From NCBI GenBank assembly GCA_964370205.1, contig CAYJIK010000003.1, positions 1-61,242 on the forward strand: a DNA stretch of 61,242 nucleotides, in the 5' to 3' direction. Position 1 is the first letter of the stretch. Each line of letters starts with the position of its first letter. Source of the stretch: DAMCAP01 sp964370205. GTDB taxonomy: Bacteria > Bacillota > Clostridia > Oscillospirales > Ruminococcaceae. This document shows, one piece after another, positions 1-7,329 of this stretch. Below the pieces are notes generated by a model. It did no database searches. It was not told the origin of the DNA and was given only the letters and a program-made list of their open reading frames with translations. A program made the translations under genes and the position numbers.

Positions 1-1313
1 CAGGTGTTCTCGTCCATAACAATAAGTCCGCCCGAGCCCATCATAGAGCCGATTGCTACTAGGTTGTCGTAGTCTATTTCAACGTCAAGGTGCTGTTCGG
101 GAATACATCCACCGGAGGGGCCGCCTGTCTGTGCGGCTTTGAACTTCTTACCGTCCGGTATACCACCGCCTATCTCCTCGACTATCTCACGCAGTGTAGT
201 ACCCATCGGCACTTCCACAAGACCTGTGTTGTTTATCTTACCACCAAGTGCAAACACCTTTGTACCCTTTGACTTCTCTGTACCTATAGCGGAGAACCAC
301 TCGGCACCGTTTAGGATGATTCTAGGCACGTTTGCATAGGTTTCAACGTTATTGAGGATGGTTGGCTTCTCAAACAGACCCTTTACAGCAGGGAACGGAG
401 GACGTGGACGTGGCTCACCTCTGTTACCCTCAATAGAGGTCAACAGCGCTGTTTCCTCACCACACACGAACGCTCCCGCACCGAGGCGTAGTTCTATATC
501 AAAGCTAAACTCTGTTCCGAAGATGTTCTCGCCTAAAAGCCCCATTTCACGGGCTTGGTCTATCGCTATCTGTAGACGGTGAACCGCTATCGGGTACTCC
601 GCACGGACATATATGTAACCCATCTGTGCGCCTATAGCGTAGCCTGCTATCGCCATAGCTTCAAGCACTACATGGGGGTCGCCCTCAAGTACAGAACGGT
701 CCATAAATGCGCCGGGGTCGCCTTCGTCGGCGTTACAGCAGACATACTTTGTGCCCTTTGGCTGGTCTGCGGCAAACTTCCACTTGCGTCCTGCCGGGAA
801 ACCACCGCCGCCTCTACCTCTCAAGCCGGACTGTAGCATGGTTTCTATAACCTGCTCGGGGGTCATCTCGGTAAGCACCTTACCAAGTGCCTGATAGCCG
901 TCCTGCGCTATGTACTCGGTTATCTTCTCAGGGTCGATAATACCGCAGTTGCGCAGTGCTATTCTCTCCTGCTTTTTGTAGAAGTCTGTATTTTCAAGGC
1001 TTGTGATTACAGAGGATGGTGCAAGTGGCTCTTGGTATAGAAGCCTTGTGACAATATGACCGTTCTTGATGTGCTCCTCTACTATTGTAGCAACATCTTC
1101 CACTGTGATGTTTGCGTAAAACGCACCCTCGGGGTACACCACAACAATAGGACCTGTTGCACATAGCTCAAAGCTGCCTGTTTCTATAACCTTTATTTCT
1201 TTATCCAAACCATGTTTGGCAAGTTCTTTTTCAAATGCAGGAAGGATAAGCTCTCCGCCGGGACATTTGCAGTCCGGCCCTCCGCATATTAGAACATGAG
1301 ATCTAAACATCAT
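1..1313 (-). CDS. NADH-binding flavoprotein subunit of a hydrogenase/NADH dehydrogenase (NuoF/HndC/HydB type), partial
   Basis: This is the NADH- and FMN-binding subunit of an NAD(P)-linked hydrogenase or complex-I-like module. I translated the minus strand from the ATG at 1313, which has AGGGGAGGA about 8 nt upstream. About 437 residues are present before the window ends, so the 3' end is missing. Residues near the start (CGGPDCKC) suggest the N-terminal thioredoxin-like extension of HndC/HydB rather than plain NuoF. The family signatures GRGGGGFPAGRKW (NADH site), NADEGDPGAFMDRS (FMN site) and GAGAFVCGEETALL are intact. The reading frame is cut inside the motif IVMDENTC that begins the 4Fe-4S ligand region, so C-terminal ferredoxin domains cannot be judged. 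It lies 17 nt after the HndB-like gene in the same direction, as in hydABC/hndABCD operons. The catalytic subunit would be expected off the left edge. Confidence 0.93.
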   Translation of the reverse strand, partial: MMFRSHVLICGGPDCKCPGGELILPAFEKELAKHGLDKEIKVIETGSFELCATGPIVVVYPEGAFYANITVEDVATIVEEHIKNGHIVTRLLYQEPLAPSSVITSLENTDFYKKQERIALRNCGIIDPEKITEYIAQDGYQALGKVLTEMTPEQVIETMLQSGLRGRGGGGFPAGRKWKFAADQPKGTKYVCCNADEGDPGAFMDRSVLEGDPHVVLEAMAIAGYAIGAQMGYIYVRAEYPIAVHRLQIAIDQAREMGLLGENIFGTEFSFDIELRLGAGAFVCGEETALLTSIEGNRGEPRPRPPFPAVKGLFEKPTILNNVETYANVPRIILNGAEWFSAIGTEKSKGTKVFALGGKINNTGLVEVPMGTTLREIVEEIGGGIPDGKKFKAAQTGGPSGGCIPEQHLDVEIDYDNLVAIGSMMGSGGLIVMDENT

Positions 1314-1330
1314 TTTCTTTTTCCTCCCCT

Positions 1331-1693
1331 CTACTTGGAACTTGTAGTCGCCGCACCGATAGTGTACTCGCTAACGGGGTTGCCGTTCACTATATGGTCA
1401 GCTACTATTCTTGCTACTTTGTCAGCCGTCATGTTTACATATGTAACTTTGTCCTTGCCGGGTACAAACACTTCAACAACCGGCTCAAACTGACATACGC
1501 CGACACATCCTGTCTGTATTACAGATACATTTGCAAGGTGTCGACTTCCCACCTCATCGCTAAAACGGTTAAATACAGGGCGTGCTCCTGCCGCTATGCC
1601 GCATGTCGCCATGCCCACAACAATTCTTGTGTTCTCGTCCATTTCGGCTTTCAGTTTATCTCTTAAAGCCGTAAGTTCTGTTAAAGACTTCAT
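1331..1693 (-). CDS. 2Fe-2S thioredoxin-like ferredoxin subunit (HndB-like)
   Basis: A 120-residue small electron-transfer subunit of NAD(P)-linked hydrogenases. The central part has the thioredoxin-fold 2Fe-2S signature of HndB: a Cys in ATCGIAAGA and a later pair in TGCVGVCQFEP, followed by a beta-rich tail around VTYVNMTADKVARIV. The start at 1693 has AGGAGAAAG upstream. It sits between the NuoE-like gene (58 nt upstream) and the NuoF-like gene (17 nt downstream), the usual A-B-C order, so the three products probably form one NADH-oxidising or -reducing sub-complex. Assignment to the HndB family is firm; whether the holoenzyme is electron-bifurcating cannot be told from this piece. Confidence 0.9.
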   Translation of the reverse strand: MKSLTELTALRDKLKAEMDENTRIVVGMATCGIAAGARPVFNRFSDEVGSRHLANVSVIQTGCVGVCQFEPVVEVFVPGKDKVTYVNMTADKVARIVADHIVNGNPVSEYTIGAATTSSK

Positions 1694-1751
1694 AGAACTT
1701 TCTCCTACTCTCTATATAAATAGTATACAATGCTACGTTTTCCGCTTTAAG

Positions 1752-2252
1752 CTATGCCTTTTGATACTTCGCCAGTATGTCAGGGATATCGTCTACGGAA
1801 AGTCGTCCGTAAACCTCTTCGTTTATCGTGATTACAGGCGCAAGTCCACACGCACCTATACAACGACATGCCTCAAGCGAAAACTTGCGGTCGGGGGTTA
1901 TGTCCTTGTCCTCAAGGTCGAGTATCTGCGCTATCTTCTTATGTATGTCCCCTGCACCCTTAACATAGCAAGCAGTACCAAGACATACCGATATACGGTA
2001 ATCGCCCTTGGGGTTTAGAGAAAACTGTGAATAGAAGGTAACAACCTTATACACGTCCTCCAGCGAAATGCCCAGCTCTCTTGCAACTATACGCTGTACC
2101 TCAATCGGGAGATAACCGTAGATTTCCTGCGCCTTTTGCAGTACAGGCATCAAAACTCCGGGGACACCCTTCATAGTTACGATGTAAGCCAGTAGTTCTT
2201 TTTCTTGCTCCGGTGTTCCTATAAACGGAACAACAGGCTTTTTAAGTGGCAT
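1752..2252 (-). CDS. NuoE/HndA-like 2Fe-2S subunit
   Basis: A 166-residue 24-kDa-type subunit that carries a 2Fe-2S cluster next to the FMN subunit. An N-terminal helical part (LLAYIVTMKGVPGVLMPVLQKAQEIYGYLP) is followed by the thioredoxin-like domain with the four ligands as CLGTAC (C-x4-C) and CRCIGAC (C-x3-C). Length and motif spacing match NuoE/HndA/HydC. The ATG at 2252 follows AAGGAGG. It is the first gene of the three-gene minus-strand cluster and is preceded by a leader of about 150 nt. Confidence 0.93.
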   Translation of the reverse strand: MPLKKPVVPFIGTPEQEKELLAYIVTMKGVPGVLMPVLQKAQEIYGYLPIEVQRIVARELGISLEDVYKVVTFYSQFSLNPKGDYRISVCLGTACYVKGAGDIHKKIAQILDLEDKDITPDRKFSLEACRCIGACGLAPVITINEEVYGRLSVDDIPDILAKYQKA

Positions 2253-2700
2253 TTTTATTCCTCCTTAACGGAATTAGTGTGATAAACGCCAAAACAAACC
2301 CTCACACCACACGGTTTCAAACGCCAAACCGTACGGCGTGTCGAGTGTTTTAAACAGCGCAAGCACCTGCAAGCACTATGTGAGCGTTTTCTTTTTTCTT
2401 AATTTGAGTATAACACTGCATTGACAAAAAATCTACACATAATTAACGTTGAAAATATGGCAATTGCACTGTCGTTTTTTGTGCATTTGTACAGGAAAAT
2501 TCTAGTTTGTTTTGTTAAAGAAGCAAGTTATTTAGAACTAACCCATAGAAACAGGTGGTTAAATTCATCAAAAAAACTAATAAGCACTTTTTACGCCCTA
2601 AACAAAAGCAAAATTTCCGTTAAAGCTTACAAATCACAGAACAAAATTAGTTAGAAAGCTACAAACTTCTACCGACACAATAACTGTTAATAATTTATTA
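2253..2700. other. Intergenic region between divergent hydrogenase cluster and selenoprotein gene
   Basis: AT-rich spacer with no credible gene. It holds the leader of the minus-strand hydrogenase genes, including a hairpin around 2308-2332 (ACGGTTT pairing with AAACCGT), and possible promoters for both directions. A palindrome of TAATAA-TTTA-TTATT type at about 2688-2702 abuts the plus-strand -35 element and could be an operator, but it does not match a regulator site that I can name. Confidence 0.5.
2407..2435 (-). promoter_or_regulatory. Possible extended -10 promoter of the hydrogenase cluster
   Basis: On the minus strand TATACT (2407-2412) is preceded by TGT, giving an extended -10. The -35 position 17 nt away reads TAGATT, which is poor. 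Initiation here would leave a leader of about 150 nt before the NuoE-like gene. Confidence 0.35.
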
Positions 2701-2729
2701 TTGAATACCAAAACGGTATATGTTATGAT
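2701..2729 (+). promoter_or_regulatory. Sigma-A type promoter of the selenoprotein gene
   Basis: TTGAAT (2701-2706), a 17-nt spacer and TATGAT (2724-2729) with TG one base upstream (extended -10). It lies about 75 nt before the ATG at 2803. Confidence 0.6.
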
Positions 2730-2802
2730 AAGGACGATAAATGCTATCGAAATGGTAGTATAGGCAATAAAAACAAGCAAAATTGAAAGCGAGGACTACA
2801 AA

Positions 2803-3081
2803 ATGAGCAAGAAGATCGAACTATTCACAAGTGATCACTGACCCGGCTGTAAAACAATGAAAGAGTTTCTTTCAGAAGAGGCAATCGAGTATACAACAAT
2901 TGACATCAACACAGGAATGGCACCACTAAAGCACTTCCTGAAGTATCGTGACAGCAGAGAAGAATTTGCTGAAGTACGTGCCGCAGGCCGTGTGGGACTA
3001 CCTTGCCTAGTTGTAAACGACGGTGAGGAAATACTGTTCGCACCACCCTCTGACATCAGCGTACTTGTAGGCTGTGGCTGA
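2803..3081 (+). CDS. Glutaredoxin-like selenoprotein (UPGC active site)
   Basis: A small thiol/selenol oxidoreductase of the glutaredoxin fold. The frame opens at ATG 2803 (GAGGA 8-10 nt upstream). An in-frame TGA at 2839-2841 falls exactly where the first active-site Cys belongs: residues 10-16 read S-D-H-Sec-P-G-C. After the TGA the frame is a normal glutaredoxin domain with GLPCLVV carrying the cis-proline. A 6-bp hairpin at 2858-2874 with loop AGTTT puts the loop G 24 nt after the UGA, matching the bacterial SECIS rule. A naive annotation would start at ATG 2857 and lose the active site. The frame meets a second TGA at 3079, followed by GAA and TAG (3085-3087). If that TGA is also read as Sec the protein ends G-C-G-Sec-Glu and the CDS runs to 3087. 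First Sec: strong. Second Sec: plausible. Confidence 0.85.
2858..2874 (+). promoter_or_regulatory. Candidate bacterial SECIS hairpin for UGA 2839
   Basis: TGAAAG (2858-2863) pairs with CTTTCA (2869-2874) around loop AGTTT. The loop G at 2865 is the second loop base, is followed by T, and lies 24 nt after the UGA. This fits the described bSECIS pattern of a G within the first two loop bases at 16-37 nt. Confidence 0.6.
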
Positions 3082-3097
3082 GAATAGTTGAAATATG

Positions 3098-3112
3098 GCT
3101 ATCGTTGATAGC
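3098..3112 (+). promoter_or_regulatory. Candidate second SECIS hairpin for UGA 3079
   Basis: GCTATC (3098-3103) pairs perfectly with GATAGC (3107-3112) around loop GTT. The loop G at 3104 is 23 nt after the second UGA. It is separate from the intrinsic terminator that follows, so it is not needed as a terminator. Confidence 0.45.
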
Positions 3113-3124
3113 TTTAAACCAAAA

Positions 3125-3155
3125 GGCAGATGACGTCGTGTCATCTGCCTTTTTT
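3125..3155 (+). terminator. Intrinsic terminator after the selenoprotein gene
   Basis: Perfect 10-bp stem GGCAGATGAC/GTCATCTGCC with loop GTCGT, followed by six T. Confidence 0.9.
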
Positions 3156-3178
3156 GTGTAACATTCGGCGTGTTCTTG

Positions 3179-3207
3179 TTTACACAGACAGTTCCGTAGT
3201 ATATAAT
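3179..3207 (+). promoter_or_regulatory. Sigma-A promoter of the lipoprotein gene
   Basis: TTTACA (3179-3184), 17-nt spacer, TATAAT (3202-3207); the ATG is at 3233. Confidence 0.7.
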
Positions 3208-3232
3208 AAAGTCAAAAACGAGGAGCAAGTAC

Positions 3233-3655
3233 ATGAAAAAAGCTATTTTCGCCATACTATTGTTTTGCATTATATTGACTATGTCCGCTTGCGACACGGA
3301 AACTGCCCCTCACGAACTTGACTTTATTCACGAATTTAACCTTGCCGAAATTGGCGACGGCTATGACAACAGTGAATTTGTGGAGCTATCCGCCGAGCAA
3401 CAGGCGGAGCTACAAGACATTCTGGACATCACAACTTGGCAAGCAACTGATGAAGTTCGTGAAATGGGGTTTACTGCGACATTTATCCTCAAAAACACAG
3501 ATGATGATGTGGCTTTCTTCAACATTTATGATGAGGAAACTGCACTTGTCGTCATAAAATTCTCGGGCACACCAAACGAACAACTCCTATATACAGCTGA
3601 CATCGGGTTGTTAGATAGTTTAACACATTTTAAAGAAAGTTTGATAGTGCAGTAA
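3233..3655 (+). CDS. Putative lipoprotein of unknown function
   Basis: 140 residues. The N-terminus is a lipoprotein signal: charged MKK, a hydrophobic stretch and the lipobox-like LTMSAC, so Cys20 would be lipidated and the mature protein held on the outer face of the membrane. The mature part is acidic and alternates short strands and helices (NSEFVELSAEQQAELQDIL, FTATFILKNTDDDVAFFNIYDEE, ALVVIKFSGTP), giving a small one-domain protein. I do not recognise a family. It has its own promoter and a terminator at 3671-3705, so it is monocistronic. The start is supported by GAGGAG 8 nt upstream. Confidence 0.8.
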   Translation: MKKAIFAILLFCIILTMSACDTETAPHELDFIHEFNLAEIGDGYDNSEFVELSAEQQAELQDILDITTWQATDEVREMGFTATFILKNTDDDVAFFNIYDEETALVVIKFSGTPNEQLLYTADIGLLDSLTHFKESLIVQ

Positions 3656-3670
3656 GAATTAGGAAAAACA

Positions 3671-3705
3671 AAACAACCGTCATCGGTGATTGATGGCGGT
3701 TGTTT
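3671..3705. terminator. Bidirectional intrinsic terminator between lipoprotein gene and rqcH
   Basis: 14-bp stem AAACAACCGTCATC/GATGGCGGTTGTTT with one G-T pair. T-rich tracts follow on both strands, the stronger one on the minus strand. Confidence 0.85.
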
Positions 3706-3734
3706 GTGTTTTCATAGTCGGTATGGTAGGCACT

Positions 3735-5498
3735 CTACCTCACCGCCAGCTCCTCCAACAGCTCCTTATCGGGGTCTACTATGGCGGTTTGGAAGTTGTC
3801 GTATATCACCATGCCGGGTTTTGCGCCTGATGGTTTCTTTACGTGACGTATCAGCGTGTAGTCCACCGGTACTTTTGCGGACTTGGACGCCTTCGAGTGG
3901 GTGGCGGAGATTATCGCCGCTTCTTCGATAGTTTTGTTCGGCACCTGCTTACCGTCTGTCACAATAATGACGTGTGAGCCGGGTATCTTCTGGGTGTGCA
4001 GCCACATGTCAGTCTTGGACGCTTGCTTGAGCGTCAGCTGGTCGTTTTGTATGTTGTTACGCCCTGCAAGAATGGTGAAACCGTCCGACGATATATACTT
4101 TAGCGGCGGCAGTTTGACAGGTTTCTGCCTGTCCGACACTGTAGAGCGCACATAGCCGAGTGACGCAAGCTCCGAGCGGATGGCGGACAGCTCCTCGTCG
4201 GTGGTGGCACGTGTGAGTAGGTCGAAGACGCTGTCGAAGTACTGTAACTCCGTTCTTGCTTCTTCCATCAGTGGCACCAGCATCTTCTCCGCCGTGTCCG
4301 CCTTGCGGTAGTCGCTGTAGTACTTCTGCGCATTCTGTGACGGTGTCAGGCGAACGTCCAGTGCTATCTCCACCTGCTCGGGAGGGTCGGCGTAGTAGTT
4401 CTCGACGGTTACACTCTTGTCCCCCTTTTTAAATGCGTACAGGTAGGTGGAGAGCAGGTCGCCCAGCACTTTAAGCCGTTCCCTATCCTTGCACTTTTTG
4501 AGGTCCTCCTCTTGGAGTAGCAGTTTGCGCTCTATTCGCTCTATACGGTTTATTATCAGGCGCAAAAGGTCACCGCCCTTGCTTTTCATGCGTTCGGCAA
4601 GTTCTTTTTCCCAGTAGAAACTGTCCAGAAGCGTTGCGAAACTGTCATAGGTGCGTGTAACCATTGACGTACCGTACTGCGACACGGGTATGAAGGTCAC
4701 ATCTTTCAATACGCCCTCGGGGGTGGAAATCATGGTGGGGGTGCCTGCTGAACTGCCTGCGACAACGCCGCCGACATTTTTTAGTATAAAAGAGAGCCTG
4801 TCAAGCTGTGTGGCTGACATCTCAAATATCGTGACATCTTCGCCCCTTGTGCAAAAGTGCGCAAGCTCCCTCGCAAGCACAGGGGACACACCCTCCAGCG
4901 TCTCGCCGAGGTGCTTTGAGAGTTCTATATTACGCCCACTGTTTTTCATGATGTCTATGAGCGTTTCGGGAGCGGTGGTGATGGGATGGCGGACAGGTGC
5001 AGGGGGTAGTTCATACCTCCCACCGGGGAGTATCTGGCGCACGCCTGACATCTCCGCCGTCACTCGCTTTATTGAGTCAAATATCCTGCCGCTTTCCTTG
5101 TCCATCAGTATGAGGTTACTGTGCCGTCCCATAAGTTCTGCCGCTAAGGTGTACACCTGCCTATCGCCCAGCTCATTCGTCCCCTCAAAGTCAAAGAACA
5201 GTATACGCTCGTAGCCTATCTGGCGTATATCCAGCAGCTTTGCACCTGTCAAATGCTTTCGCATAAGCATACAGAGCATAAAGGGCTGTTTGGGATTTTG
5301 CGGTGTTCGCTCGGTGAGGTGTGCTCTTGCTCCCGACGCTTTCACCGACACAAACAGCTTGAGGTTTTCGCCCATCCCACGCAGAACAAACACGAATTCC
5401 TCCTTTGTGGGTTGGTGTATCTTGTCCACCTTTGCGCCTATTATTCTACCTCTTAGCTCTGCCGCTATAAGGCTTAAAAAACAACCGTCTATAGCCAT
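3735..5498 (-). CDS. rqcH: Rqc2 homolog RqcH (NFACT protein, ribosome quality control)
   Basis: 587 residues, full length for bacterial RqcH (also annotated as fibronectin-binding protein FbpA). RqcH binds obstructed 50S subunits and recruits tRNA-Ala to add poly-alanine tails to stalled nascent chains. The NFACT-N domain starts MAIDGCFLSLIAAELRG, with typical LPGGRYELPPAP and ELMGRHSNLILMD segments. A coiled-coil region lies around residues 290-430. The C-terminal NFACT-R domain has SSDGFTILAGRNNIQNDQL, DMWLHTQKIPGSHVII and the NKTIEEAA region. The start has GGAGAACATC before ATG. It is followed by a shared terminator and preceded by a dispersed repeat, so it is probably transcribed alone or with trmK. 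Confidence 0.95.
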   Translation of the reverse strand: MAIDGCFLSLIAAELRGRIIGAKVDKIHQPTKEEFVFVLRGMGENLKLFVSVKASGARAHLTERTPQNPKQPFMLCMLMRKHLTGAKLLDIRQIGYERILFFDFEGTNELGDRQVYTLAAELMGRHSNLILMDKESGRIFDSIKRVTAEMSGVRQILPGGRYELPPAPVRHPITTAPETLIDIMKNSGRNIELSKHLGETLEGVSPVLARELAHFCTRGEDVTIFEMSATQLDRLSFILKNVGGVVAGSSAGTPTMISTPEGVLKDVTFIPVSQYGTSMVTRTYDSFATLLDSFYWEKELAERMKSKGGDLLRLIINRIERIERKLLLQEEDLKKCKDRERLKVLGDLLSTYLYAFKKGDKSVTVENYYADPPEQVEIALDVRLTPSQNAQKYYSDYRKADTAEKMLVPLMEEARTELQYFDSVFDLLTRATTDEELSAIRSELASLGYVRSTVSDRQKPVKLPPLKYISSDGFTILAGRNNIQNDQLTLKQASKTDMWLHTQKIPGSHVIIVTDGKQVPNKTIEEAAIISATHSKASKSAKVPVDYTLIRHVKKPSGAKPGMVIYDNFQTAIVDPDKELLEELAVR

Positions 5499-5540
5499 GA
5501 TGTTCTCCTTTCAGTTGGGGGATTATGGTAGGGTAGCAGG

Positions 5541-5640
5541 GTCGGCTTGCGGTCCGCAGTTTGTGGGGAATTTGAGGGACGGACGTGACCGACAAACCGC
5601 AAGCCGCCATAGGAATGAGCACATTCCTGTCACGCCCATG
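5541..5640. repeat. Dispersed structured repeat, family C, copy 1
   Basis: Between rqcH and trmK. It contains an 11-bp inverted repeat (CGGCTTGCGGT/ACCGCAAGCCG) and an AGGAATG...CATTCCT hairpin. About 95 bases align with the reverse complement of 46110-46207, with conserved blocks such as TTTGTGGGGAAT and GAGGGA. No sensible gene. Confidence 0.75.
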
Positions 5641-5679
5641 ACCTTCTCCATTACGCTTGTTACCGATGGGGTGGGCGGT

Positions 5680-6351
5680 TTAGGTTATCGCCTCTAACAT
5701 CTCCTCTATACCACTTGCAAGTTCAGGGTTCGACCTGCGCATTCCATTAAGTGCCGATGTCAAATAGCCTCTCACCCTATCACGGTACATCTCCGCCTCG
5801 GATGAAGTGTCACAGGACAGCAAACCCAAGTACTTTTCCGTGAGCGTGGGGACAGTCTGCACACCGCTGTACTCCCAGCACATAACCGAGTACGCCCTGC
5901 CGTTATCCACTACAGCACGTTCTGCCACAAGGAAAAAACCGCTGTTAAACAGCCCCTCCCTAAGAATTTCATCCTTCGTCATAGACTGAACGATAAACCG
6001 CTTCGCACCGTCTCTGCTCCATTCGCACGCCGTTATTATGGACAGTATCAGTTCACCGCCCATACCTGCAATGACGACATCGTCCGCTTCCTCAGCATTC
6101 ACAACGCTAAGCCCGTCCCCAAGACGGCACTCCACCCTATCCGCAAATCCAAGGTCCGCTATATACCTCTCCGCCTTTTTCAGCGGCTCTATATTCAAAT
6201 CACAAGCCACGCCACCACTTATCACATTATCTGCCGCAAGAGCGGCGATCAGCTTACCGTGGTCACAACCGACATCACAAAGTCGCACACCCTGCCTAAC
6301 AAACTGTGCCACTACATTTAACCTCGGAGAAAGCCTTTCAACAAACGACAT
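5680..6351 (-). CDS. trmK: tRNA (adenine(22)-N1)-methyltransferase TrmK
   Basis: About 223 residues; a SAM-dependent Rossmann methyltransferase that makes m1A22 in bacterial tRNA. Motif I reads VRLCDVGCDHGKL, followed by ACDLNIEPL (acidic motif II), CRLGDGL and the family-specific VVIAGMGGELI. The C-terminal part (ERAVVDNGRAYSVMCWEYSG, then a helical coiled-coil-like tail) is typical of TrmK. I prefer ATG 6351 to the TTG at 6357 because GAGGTG lies 9 nt before it. Confidence 0.93.
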   Translation of the reverse strand: MSFVERLSPRLNVVAQFVRQGVRLCDVGCDHGKLIAALAADNVISGGVACDLNIEPLKKAERYIADLGFADRVECRLGDGLSVVNAEEADDVVIAGMGGELILSIITACEWSRDGAKRFIVQSMTKDEILREGLFNSGFFLVAERAVVDNGRAYSVMCWEYSGVQTVPTLTEKYLGLLSCDTSSEAEMYRDRVRGYLTSALNGMRRSNPELASGIEEMLEAIT

Positions 6352-6426
6352 ACCCAAGCACCTCTACAGTTTTCCATTTTAATGACCATTCCTCGTTGCA
6401 AGTTTTGCGTGTTTTTTGTCATATTG

Positions 6427-6603
6427 CCGTTAGGAACTAATCAGAACACGTTTTTGATAAAGCAAAAATTCTGCATCCTTAAAGCCCGAGTTTTGTGACA
6501 GGCAAGGCAGCCGAACGAGTAATACTTTGTATATTGCGAGCGAGGCAACGAAGCATAGGCTAAAACTCGGGCTTTAAGGCGTGTTATAATTAGTTCCTAA
6601 CGG
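6427..6603. mobile_element. MITE-like element with terminal and internal inverted repeats
   Basis: Perfect 15-bp terminal inverted repeats CCGTTAGGAACTAAT (6427-6441, inverted at 6589-6603) flank a 177-bp element. A second 17-bp inverted pair, CTTAAAGCCCGAGTTTT, lies inside (6478-6494 and 6562-6578). There is no ORF. The right end plus about 60 bp downstream (to about 6655) is similar to 42732-42800. Called a MITE on architecture only; no target-site duplication is evident. Confidence 0.65.
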
Positions 6604-6714
6604 TGTAGTTTCTGATTTCACAAAACTGGGGCTGTGCCGAAAAGCACAATAACTGAAAACGATTAAAATCGTAGTTTGAAAACCTTATTTTCAAACTATT
6701 CACCATACTAAAAA
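6604..6714. other. Repeat-derived spacer with inverted repeat
   Basis: The first 50 bases resemble 42747-42800 (GTTTCT..TCACAAA..GGCTGTGC..GAA..GCAC). An 11-bp inverted repeat TAGTTTGAAAA/TTTTCAAACTA lies at 6672-6698. No gene. Confidence 0.5.
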
Positions 6715-6736
6715 CGCCCTACCAATCGGTAGGGCG
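6715..6736 (-). terminator. Intrinsic terminator of the zinc-ribbon gene
   Basis: Perfect 9-bp stem CGCCCTACC/GGTAGGGCG, with a T run after it on the minus strand. Confidence 0.85.
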
Positions 6737-6780
6737 CCAATTTAGTTCGTACAGAAAGAAACTAGCTAACTAGTAGCTTA

Positions 6781-7056
6781 TTACATTTCCTTTGACTTCG
6801 CAAAGCACTCGCTGCAGTATACAGGACGGTCTTCACGAGGCTTGAAAGGAACCTTAGCTTCCTTACCGCAAGCGGCACAGGTAGCGGAGAACATCTCTCT
6901 CTCGGGGCGGGAACTGTTCTTACGTGCGTCACGGCAGGGTTTGCATCTCTGAGGCTCGTTTACGAATCCTCTTTCTGCGTAGAACTCCTGCTCACCGGCA
7001 GTAAAGATAAAGTCGGCTCCGCACTCTTTGCACTGTAGGGTCTTGTCTGAAAACAT
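6781..7056 (-). CDS. Small double zinc-ribbon protein
   Basis: 91 residues with two four-cysteine zinc sites. The N-terminal ribbon (CKECGADFIFTAGEQEFYAERG...PQRCKPCRDAR) matches the probable zinc-ribbon family common in Clostridia. A linker with NSSRPEREMFSA leads to a second ribbon (CAACGKEAKVPF...PVYCSECF). The role is not known to me; binding of nucleic acid or ribosomes is the usual guess for such proteins. It is preceded by a structured leader of about 265 nt and a good promoter, and followed by an intrinsic terminator, so it forms a single-gene transcript. Confidence 0.85.
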   Translation of the reverse strand: MFSDKTLQCKECGADFIFTAGEQEFYAERGFVNEPQRCKPCRDARKNSSRPEREMFSATCAACGKEAKVPFKPREDRPVYCSECFAKSKEM

Positions 7057-7069
7057 TGTTTTTACCTCG

Positions 7070-7322
7070 CTTATGGATTAAATTTACCCGAAGCCTCCGA
7101 GACCGAGATTAAATCTAGGATACTAAGTAGACCGAGGGCATGAATATTTTGTAGCCGCTAGGCTTACAAACGATGAGAAGTGAAGCGTGCTCTGTGGTGC
7201 CATCACCACACAAACTTGTAGCCCTATACCATCATCAGACACATAACAAGTGGAGGCACCTGATGGGGCATAAGGTTGCTGTAGAGAAAAACTAATTCAA
7301 ATCCACAGTCAAGGCTTACACT
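7070..7322 (-). ncRNA. Candidate structured RNA or long structured leader (6S-like shape possible)
   Basis: The minus-strand transcript expected from the 7330-7358 promoter begins near 7322 and folds well. A closing stem joins GGATT..AATTA near the 5' end with TAATTTAATCC-like bases at the 3' end. Next GCCTCC pairs with GGAGGC. GGCTACAA pairs with TTGTAAGCC (one bulge), and an apical 7-bp hairpin TGTGGTG/CACCACA has loop ATGG. A long rod with an open middle is the shape of 6S RNA, but the sequence does not let me name the family; a raiA-type or other leader RNA is equally possible. It could be an independent RNA or the 5' leader of the zinc-ribbon gene. Confidence 0.45.
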
Positions 7323-7329
7323 ATTTAGT

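Noticed and set aside
2421..2654. 77-residue plus-strand frame
   Set aside because: AT-rich, no ribosome site, Lys/Asn/Ser-rich composition of random frames, and it overlaps the promoter region.
2839..3081. UGA read as a sense codon through a changed genetic code
   Set aside because: Other genes here end in TGA (for example 9016-9273 and 47830-48489), and long genes such as 48585-52571 have no internal in-frame TGA, so recoding is local.
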